Position numbers and translations under genes: made by a program
Shown here: piece after piece, positions 51,737-62,500 of the stretch
How the letters are laid out: the number at the start of each line of letters is the position of its first letter
How positions within the stretch are numbered: the first letter of the stretch is position 1
The notes under the pieces: generated by a model
What the model was told of the DNA's origin: nothing
Seen by the model: only the letters and a program-made list of their open reading frames with translations
Databases searched by the model: none
Assembly (NCBI GenBank): GCA_039105265.1
Contig: JAPFFF010000029.1
Span: 806,001-870,000 of the forward strand
Source of the DNA: Tritrichomonas musculus
Taxonomy: Eukaryota; Parabasalia; Tritrichomonadida; Tritrichomonadidae
Direction of reading: 5' to 3'
Length of the DNA stretch: 64,000 nucleotides

Positions 51737-53566
51737 TCAGCATAAAATACTTAGTTTGTATGAATTATTGGTCATAAAACAAAATATTTTCAGTGTTATA
51801 TACATAATATTACCATATTCTAAAAAATATTAGAGTAAAAATTGAGATTATAAAAGGTTTGGAAAATTAATTGCTAATTGCTTGCCTTTATTTTTATATC
51901 AGTGAATTATTATTATATGGATGAATAAAGCAGCATTATTTTGATATATTCCTAATTGATACTATTTTTTGATTTTGTAGGAATATATACTTTGTCTAAT
52001 ATTTTTCAACATTTTAAAGCTAATTAATCATCACATTCTTTTTTTCTTTTAATTCATTTATTTGTTAAAATAGTAACTCTAATCAACTGTTTCCAGACAT
52101 TATTCTCAGAATTAGGATTATAATCATCAGAATTATTATTGATATGCTCAAATGATGCATTTCATTATTCCTATTCTTTATTTTCTATCTTCATATTTTT
52201 TTCAAAATTAGAAATTATTTTTTATTTGTTATCATGTCAAGAAAAGTTTATTGTAGATAACAGTCAATGTATTGTTAGATATAATCTGCTGAATGTAATT
52301 GTAATATAGACAGTTTTTAAAGATTTGCTAATAAAATGCCATTACATGTAAATTTTATGAGCTATTCTTTTGTATATTATTTATATATATTAATTACTAT
52401 TTTATTTAATAATATATATTTATTTATTAAGATATTATTGTTTTACAATAATGTGATATGTTATTTTTAAAATATTAAGAAACCTATTCAATAATTAGTA
52501 TTGAAAAAAGAAAATTGAATATAGCTAAAAATATTCAAATTTGAATGCACACATAATTATTTAAAATACTATTTATTTGAAATTAAAAATATATATTTGG
52601 TATTTTATCTGTTATATATGTATTAAAATAAATATATAATAAATAATAAAAGTATATAAATCATTAATTTGTTGAATGATGAAATATCATGCTCTTAATT
52701 TTAACGACGTTTGTAGGTGGGATGCTCGAGCCGATTTCTTTTTAACTCGACGAAACTACTCATGTGATGCAACAAAATGAGGTTTATTACTTTAAATTAA
52801 TAATTTTTTTTGATTAGACTTTGAAGAGAATGATTTTTTCCATATTATGCTTGAAATTTCAAAAATTTAATTTGTGGAGTTAATATAAGCAGCACTAATG
52901 ATGTTATATAGTCATAAATAATAACAATACCTAAAGATATCACAAAAAATTTATCTTTAATTATAGGTATTGTTTAATAAAAAAAAGAATTTTTATAATA
53001 TATTAAAAACGTAGGGGTATAGAATATATATTATTATGTTTATATTTTACGATATATATTTTAATATTGGTAATAAAATAATATAAAAAATTTAACCAGA
53101 AAAATTTGAGATACTATTTTTATTAAAAAACTTCATCTATTGATTTGTATCATTTTTATATTTTTGTTAAAAATAAAGGATTAATTACACAATTTTTTGT
53201 TAATTTATTCAAAATAAATTGAAAGAAAATTTTAATATATTTTCTACTAAGTTTTTTCTTAAAATGTGATCAAAAGTTATATCTTGCTTTTTCCATTCAA
53301 TTTATTATACAAAACATTATAATGAGTAAATATGTTTTTTTCAAAAGCGAAATTTTAATTCAATAGTTTACAATTTTTTTCAGTTGTTTAAAAAAAAAAA
53401 CACTTCCAAATTAAAGAAGCTGATATCTTCCAAATATATTGATTTTTCATAAATTAAAAATAAATTCTAGAATATTTATATAATAAATATTGCATTTATC
53501 ATATTTAAATAATTTTTTTTCCCCAAATTACCTTCTTTTTTTACCAATTTCACAAACGTAATTAAA
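51737..53566. other. A+T-rich intergenic DNA before the Pmp-like gene
   Basis: 1.8 kb with no gene. A G+C-richer patch at 52700-52790 stands out and is reported separately. The last 60 bases hold a pyrimidine-rich stretch and TTTCACAAACG before the ATG; TTTCACA is at best a weak initiator. Confidence 0.5.
52700..52790. other. unexplained G+C-richer patch
   Basis: About 90 bases with GACGTTTGTAGGTGGGATGC, TCGAGCCG and CTCGACGAAAC words, in surroundings that are almost only A and T. TCGAG (52727-52731) and CTCGA (52746-52750) can pair as a short stem. It fits no tRNA, 5S or snRNA pattern I know. It may be a small RNA gene or a decayed insertion. Confidence 0.35.
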
Positions 53567-56500
53567 ATGTTTTTTGGTTTCATTTTGCCGTTTCTCAGCT
53601 ATTACTCATTTGCAATTCAGCCCCAAAAAACTTTTTTACTCAATAATATTATCTTTAAGACACAACGAGATTCGGCAAAACTTAAAAATAACTTTTATCT
53701 GAAAGAAGAAAAAAATTGCGATAACAACCAAAAGTTATTAATATCAGATGAAAAATTTACCGAACCAATTAACATACAAAATATAAAAGATTGCCAATCA
53801 GTTTCTATATTCAATTGCTATTTTAATAAAATATATTTAAAAACAAAACATCCCTCAATTATTTACATAGCTAATTCAAGTTTTTCTATCGAAAATTCAG
53901 GATTTTTTGACTGTTTTTCGCGTCATAGCGTTCAAGGCGTTATATGCCATTCAATTTATTTGGATGAGAATCCTAATCACGAATGCAATATTACAAATTG
54001 TACCTTCATAAATAATGGAGATTCTAGATCAGAAAGCGATAAAGGAACAATTATTTATTCAAAGGGCGTTTCCGCAATCCAAATCGAACATTCCAAATTT
54101 TCATCATCGAACGAAATATACAGCCGAGCGATTGAAGCACACCATTGTAAAACAATCAACCTCTTCGAAAACACATTTTTCAAAATGAATGGCGCTGTTT
54201 TTATTAAGTCGTCAGGAAATGTTGATATCGATAGTTGTTCATTCGACCAAAATCGAATAGAAGCCGAAAATATAGGCTCATCATTATACATTAATTTAAA
54301 TGAAAGCTTGACATTCAGGAACAACACTATCAAGAACCACAAAGACAATTTAAGTTGTTTTATTTCATTCAACAAAGATCACATAAATAAACGGTCACCG
54401 CCTTATGAAGGAGCAACAGAAAACATAAGAACAGTTTTGATCAGTGAAACGATATTTGAGAACAACACATGCAAACGCAACAAAGAATCAGGCTTTATTG
54501 GAGTTGACATTGAAGACAAGAATGACGCGCCAACCCGTTTTCATATTGAATTTTCAGAGTGCAAATTCATTAGAAATGGCAACACTAAAGATGAAGGAGT
54601 TGCGGGAGTTTTTGGCGAGACAGGGAAGGCATCGATTGTCACATTCACGAACTGCGAATTTGAGTCCAATTTTGCGCATGAGAAATCAAGTTTGATTGAG
54701 ATCAAAAACGGTGAGAAAGTTGTTATTGAAGGTTGCCGCATCAGGAATCCGAGTGTAAGCGGCTTCCTGAAATTTGAATCCAGGAAGAACAATAAATTAG
54801 TGAAAGCTGAATCAGGCGACGAAAGTGAAACAGAAGTGATTATCAGAGGCAACCAATTTTTGAATGATAATAATGATTCAGTGAAGAACATGATTTCAAT
54901 CAATGGCGACTCGGATTTAGGATCGATTGATGGGATAACGATGAGTGAGAATGAATTTGAGAAAGTTTTTCTTGAAGAAGATTCATTCATGCTGAGAATG
55001 AACACGAACAAATTGAACATGAACAACAACCGAATCGAATTCAGTGAAAACTCCAAGAGCAGCGAAGTTTTTAAATTGATGAATTCTCAGATGGAAGAAA
55101 TCAACATCCACTCAGGTGAACTAGAAAACTGTCAAACAAACCTCCGTTCAACAAAAGTAGCAAAAACAACTCTTTATAACACTAATTATATAAATCATGA
55201 CAAGCCAACCAATGATTCAATCATCTTTTCCAACACTGATGAATTCATATGTGACAATTGCTCCTTTGTTTACAGTACTGTTCATCCCACTGAGAAATGT
55301 TATCGTGCAATCTATCTTGATCAGTTTACGACGGCTGTTATCACGAACACAGTTTTCCGTAATTGTTGGGCATCAGACACTCTAGAAGGCCATGGCATTT
55401 TCTGCACGAATCCCAATCCAGAAACGAACAGTCTGACTATTTCATCGTGCACATTTGATGAATGTGGAAACCACAGAACTGTTGTTTCAACAGAAAACAA
55501 AGTTGTCAATTTCATCAATAATGAAATCACTTTTGGATCAGATCAAGATGGATCAATTGGTCTTCATGTAAAGAACACTTGTCAGTTACTTGTCGATGGC
55601 TGCACTTTCACAAACTGTAATTCAAATAACGTCCAAGATCATCGTGGAGGTGGTATTGAATATGAATGCACAACTGATGAAGACTCGCCTAATGAAACAA
55701 TCAACATCATGAACACCAACTTTAATTCATGCTCTGGAAAAGCTTGTGCGATAAGTTTGAAGCCAAAACATGCATTGCCAATCTTCAACAACATTACTAT
55801 TGCACATTCGAAGTCACATCGATACACAGTAATGATTGATGTTGATTCAAAAACTGAATATTCAGAGCCGGGTGAAGTTTTATTCCAAAACTCGCGATTC
55901 GTTGATTTATTGAATTTAGAAGAGACATGTGGAAGTGGAATTTGGTTCTGTACCAAGAATTCTGATAATGATACTTTATCAATTGTTAATTGCGAATTTG
56001 AAGGCACTTCAATTCAACAATCAAATACAGAAGGTGCTCGTTTAGGAGGTGGTGCAATTGGCATTGAACTCAGGGAATGCCGAAATTATAATGTTATAAT
56101 ATCAAGCTGTTCATTTTATGAATGTACATCGTTTGCTTTTCCTGGTGGTGCCATTGCAATTCAAACAGAGAAAACAGTTTCAATTACTGATTGTTCATTT
56201 AATAAATCCATATCGTTACAAAATTACAACTCTCGAAATGCATATGGCTCAATAATTTATGTTTATTATTATGGCAATGATAATCCATTTATAATTAGTA
56301 ATGCAACATTTGTTGATGCTCAATCAATTGGTCCTTGCGCTTGCATTTATTTCAATACAGAATTACCATGCCCATTTTACATGCATAACATTCTTATTAA
56401 AAATGTCTATTCTAAATCAACAGCTCCCAATTGGAGAGAAGAAAGAGGCAAAGTTCATGTTTATGAAAAGACCAGTTATTTTGAATGCATTAATACAACA

Positions 56501-59500
56501 TTTAATAATACAGGCATACCAAATGATTTTACAAACAAAGACATTAAAGTTCTCAATACAAAATTACTAATTGAAAATTGTAATTTCATTGAAAATGGAG
56601 AAGACGAACTTACACATGGATCCTGTCTTTGTTCACGAAATCAAGAATTAGGTGCTGATATCACAATTAAATCTTGCACATTTATAAATTCAGGAAGAAA
56701 AAGTTCTGTAATTCATGTTTTTAATCGTCATTTGAACTTTATTAATAACACATTTCTATTCACTGATAGAAATTCCAATGCAAGAGGATTATTCGTATGC
56801 AGTCAATGTAATTTATTAGTTGAAAATTGCAATTTTACAAATTGTGGCAATGTTAACAGTGACTTTGGAGGAGGTTTATTTTATAAAACAGATGGAAATG
56901 ATGAAAAAGTAACAATTACTGGATGCACATTTGATAGATGTGTAGCAGCTAATTCAGCTGCATTTAGACTTAATATGAGATCGACCATTCCTATTTTTTT
57001 GAATAGCACAGTTTCAAATATGAAAGGACTTTATTGTATAGCTTATGTTTATCCAACTGACGTCATTATCTATAGTAGATTTACAGTTGAGAACATTAAA
57101 TTCATAAATATTTCCAATACAGCTAAAGATTGTGGCGGTTCTGGTCTTTGGATCAACAATGGTAGAAATGAAGGAAACATTTTTACTTTGTTCATTAATT
57201 TTATTGATATTGATTTCATTCAATGTTCTACAGAATTCGGCGGCGGCGGTTTTGGCCTTGGTGATAGTGATTCTGTTAAGCCCACTGATTTAACATTCAT
57301 AAGATGCAATTTTATAGGCAATTCATGTAGAAATAAAGCTTCAAATGGAGGTGGTGCCTTGTGGATCAGAACATCAGCAAATTGCTTAATTCAAAATTGC
57401 ACATTTAAAGATAATTTTTCTTGGGAAAATCAAAAGGCAGATGGAGGATGTATTTATTTAAGTTTTACATCTGATCTTTTTACAATGAGTATTTCTGATT
57501 CTTCATTTATTAACAATTCTTGTCTTAATCCTGATTCATTGGGTCATGCTATTTACACTCCAATTCTGTACGGAACGATATCTTTAAATCGATGCAATTT
57601 CACTGATAATGGATGCAATTGTCAGAAACCGAATTCAATCATTCACACATTGTCTCATTTAGACGCTAACGAGTGCAACTTTACTTGCACAAATAAAGAA
57701 AACTCGTTCTCTAGAGCTTTGTATGTTGGCATTTCTTCTCCTCTGACTTTATACAACAGCTATGTGTGCAACTTCACTCACGAAGCTGAAAATGGTGGAG
57801 CTATTTACTACTCATCTTCTGACGATAGAATCAACGAAGTCCTTGAAATAATAAATGACACTTTTATTGATAATTCGGCTGTAAAAGGAACCGAATTTTA
57901 CTTGTCAATTATTGAAGAGCCAACGATCAAAAATTGCACTTTTTCTAACAAATACATTGAATCTGATTTGATTGTTTTCGACTTTTTCTTAGGCCTCGCT
58001 GGAGATCGATTTGCGGTTGTCTTTAATGAGCTGCATTTCATTGAGAACAATTTCAAAGGAAATAAAGTTTTGTCGGTTTTGGCCGAAGATGTTGAAATTA
58101 CAATTGATGAAATTCATTTGTTGAATTGCGAGTTCATCATGAATGATAATTTCAAGTTTGCTTCATTGGAGGACATTAAATTGACAATCTCTGACACTCT
58201 GTTTCAGGACAATGTCTTCAACAATTCTCTCTTTTTCATTAATTCTGAAAATGAAACGTTGATCACAAATGGAACTTTCAGAAATAATAAATATTTGCCA
58301 ACGGATGGCTTCACTACTGACGACACTGCAGTCTTCGTAATCAACCAGTCTGCTGACTTCTATATTTCTAACTCTGCCTTTGAACATGAGAATATACAAG
58401 AAGATGAGGATGGAAATCATCACGGCTTCATTCTTAAAGTTAGATCTAATTTGTTCGTTGAAAATGTCTCCTTCGTTAATTGCTCGACTATCAAATACGC
58501 AATCTTCTTCTATTGCAACGAGTCAACAGAGCTGGATGATGAAACAGATCAATTTGAATCCTCGCTGATTTCGTCTGAAGAAATGTTGAGCTCAGATGGC
58601 GAATCTGACATTAGTCTTAGCTCAGAAAGCGAATCAGAATCAGGACCAAATTTGTTGCTCGTAGAAGAAATTACTTCAGAAGAACCAATTGATGAATCAG
58701 ACTTTACAATCTTTTCACTTGTCAACAGTAGAGTTGACAACAGTGGAACAGTCTTTATTACAAAGAGAACGAACAAGATTGTTGTTGTGAATTCGACGAT
58801 CAAAAACGCAGAGAACGGTCTCTTCTACACACCAAAAACAGAGCCACCGATCAAGCCGATTGAATTCATTCATATTGAGAACAACACATTTGACATGATG
58901 AGGAACTGTTCTTGCTCAATTAAATCGGTTTCAGACATCCGAATCCGAAACAACACGATCAAGAACTGCAAGAACGATGAAACGAGTGAGAATCCGAATT
59001 TCTATGTGAGCATTGAGAAAGAAGGGAAGAAAGAACTGAACATTGAAGACTTCCGATTCATCAACAACGAGATGCACAATGAGAATGACCAGAGAACGGT
59101 GAATGGTGGCGGCATTGGTCTTGTAATTGAACTTCCGAGACAACGAGAGAACGATGAAGACATTTTCATCAACTTCATTGACTGTGAATTCGTCAATAAC
59201 AAAGCGACGTATTATGGAGGCGGTTATGCATTCCTGAAGAAGGAAGAACTTTCGCACAAACAAATCATCATGAAATTCTTAAGATGCACGTTCGAAGGTA
59301 ACGAATGCTCACAAGAGAAAGGAGGTGCTCTTTACATTGAATGTGACAGCATTGAAATTGATGAATGCATCTTCAACTCTAACTCAAAAGGAGCCAAATC
59401 AACTGGTACTGAAATCGCTTCATTAGAAGACCGGTCAGTTGTTTTTATTAGAAAAATTTCGCATAAAGACATAAAGATCACCGACAGCTCATTTTACGAT

Positions 59501-62500
59501 AATGAAGGACAGTCTATTTCTATTTCAGACAGCAGCACGAATGTCTCCATCACAGGCTGCTCATTCACATCGAACAAAGCCACAACGAACATCACCTCGA
59601 TCATTCAAATTTCAATTGAATTTGAATGCAACTTTAGCAACAACTACTTCAAGTTGAATGAAGGATATGTTTTGAACATCACTGCTAAAGAAAACATTGA
59701 CATTGAAGACTGCACATTCGAGTCAAACAAAGGAATTGTGATAAGTAAACCAGAACAAGATCCAGGAGAAATTACAGAGTTTCAATCTTTGTCTCAATCA
59801 TATAATGCAGCAGAAGGAGAAATAAGTAAAGTTATAAGAGCAGGCAATCATTATTGCATCATTGTGAAGAATGAGAAGAGTCTCAGACTGAACAACTGCA
59901 CATTCATCAACACGATCGAAGGAGCGATTAAGCTGGAAGTGAGTGAGGACACGTCCATCACAAACTGCGAATTCAGGAATTCAGAAATAGAGAAAGAAGA
60001 AAGCTTGACCGAAGGAGAAATGAGCGCGATATTAATTGAAAAGAATGCTGGTGAGTTTTCAATTGAAGGATGTGAATTCAATAATCTTTACCGAACAGTT
60101 GTTTCAAGTGAAAAAGATACAGGAAGCATCGTCATTCGAAGAAGCACATTCAACAACGATAAGAAAGAAGGTGAAGGAGAGGGAGAAGGTGTAGAGAACG
60201 ACTTTCCACCAAACTTCATCATTAAAGCTATTTTTAACAAAGAACTGATCATTGATGATATCAGATCTATTTATAGTGGTGGAATTTACATCAACAACGA
60301 GGATAACATCAAAGAAACAATTTCAATCAGCAACATAATAATTGAAAGAAGCAAATATGGCATCTACTATGACTCGAAAGACGACGACGAGCCGAAATAT
60401 CTGAAATCACTTAGGATTGAGAACTTCACTATTAAAGGAGCTAGTAATGCACTTCGTATTAAATATGACAAATATGATCTTATTATGAATAATGGGACGA
60501 TTGAAAACTGCCACAATTTACTATTCAAAAACATTAATTCATCCCCAGAAACATTTGGTCTCCTCAATTTTGTCTTTTCAGACCCACCAGAAGTCACAGG
60601 TGGAACAGAAGGAAGTGATAGTTCACAAACATCAAGTAGTACTGATGGTTCACAAGAAACAGATAATTCACAAGAAACAGATAATTCACAAGAAACAGAT
60701 AATTCACAAGAAACAGATAATTCACAAGAAACAGATAATTCACAAGAAACAGATAATTCACAAGAAACAGATAATTCACAAGAAACAGATAATTCACAAG
60801 AAACAGATAATTCACAAGAAACAGATAATTCACAAGAAACAAATAATTCACAAGAAACAGATAATTCACAAGAAACAGATAATTCACAACAAACAGAAGG
60901 AAAGAAAGAAACAAAAGAAACAAAAGAGTTTACTGAAAGAGAAAATAAAATTATATTTTATATGATAAACTTCATCAGCAACATATATGAACCAGTAGAG
61001 AGTGGCACTGATGAAAACAGCATATATCATCGAGGTGGAGGTGGTATTGGACTTGTTTTCACAGAAGAAAAGACGATTTCAACGAGCACATTGACGAAAA
61101 GAGGAATTGAAGTTGAATTTGAAGAATGCAGATTTGAAGGTAACCAAGTTCGACGCGGTTCAGAATCAGAACCAGCAAACCAAGACGAATGTGATGGTGG
61201 CAGCATCTATTTTTCAGAAGACACGAATGAAGGAGCAACACTTAAATCACTCATCATCAACCGATGTGAATTCAAATCAAACAAAGCCACCAACAACGGC
61301 GGCGCAATCTACTTGAGCTCTGACAATGACATCAGCAAAGTAGAAGTCACTGGAAGCCAGTTCATAGGCAACCGAGCACTTAGCAAATACGGAAGCATTC
61401 ACATCAGCACGAACCCCAATTCAAACACTAAGATTATCATTGAAAACAATGAATTCATATCGAACGTTGGCGAAGCAGGTGACGGCAATGTTTTCATCAA
61501 GAGTGAAGGCGAAATCACACTGAAAGGCACAAACTTCACTCACAACATCGCCATGAAAACAGCAAACAACGACGTGCAAGACGAAGAAGATGGAAATACA
61601 GGAAGCTTGTCAATCACATCAGAAAGCAGCACAACAATCACAATCAGCGAGTGCCAATTCACATACAATGAAGCAGCCAACAATCATGGCGCTTTATTCT
61701 GTTCTCTCCAAAACAAGTTGTCATCAATCGTGCTTTATAACTGCCTCTTCAGTGGAAACATTGCAGGAGGAAAAAGTGGAGCAGCACACTTTAATGTTGG
61801 CTCATCTGAGCGCATGATTGTTTCAATCACAGATTGTCTGTTTGAAAACAACACCGCGAAGATTGATTACAGCGCTCTTTACTTTGATTCTGTCACTGAA
61901 GAGTCAGAAATAAATCTGTCTGATTGCATTTTCCGTACGATTCAGGATGGAACAAACATCGGCGCTGTTTATATCGGACTGAAATGTGAAATAAAGATCG
62001 ATTCTTGCTTGTTCTCGAATTTTGCACATTCAGAACAGCATCATTCTACAAATGAAACGAAGTCGTCATTGTTGGAAGGAGAATTGGAACCAAAACAAGG
62101 CGTGCATTACTGCATTACTGTGAAAAATGAGAAAAGCGTAAAGTTTGACAATTGCACATTCATTAATGCAAAGGAAGGAGCTGTTAAACTGGAAGTCAGC
62201 CAGGACACGCTTATCACAGAATGCAAATTCACTAATTCATTTGAAGAAGGAGCTCTTCCTGAGGGAGAAATGAGCACGATATTAATTGAAAAGAATGCTG
62301 GTGAATTTTCAATTGAAGGATGCGAATTCAATAATCTTTACCGAACAGTTGTTTCAAGTGAAAAAGATACAGGAAGCATCGTCATTCGGAGAAGCACATT
62401 CAACAACGATAAGAAAGAAGGTGAAGGAGAGGGAGAAGGTGTAGAGAACGACTTTTCACCAAACTTCATCATTAAAGCTATTTTTAACAAAGAACTGATC

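Noticed and set aside
59851-60081. Minus-strand frames repeated at 59851-60081 and 62107-62331
   Set aside because: Antisense shadows of the duplicated module in the Pmp-like gene. Their repetition comes from the DNA duplication.
60594-60923. Leu/Phe/Val repeat frame on the minus strand and a His-Lys-Lys-Gln-Ile-Ile frame on the plus strand
   Set aside because: Both are other-frame readings of the DNSQET minisatellite. The frame that stays open from 53567 is the real one.
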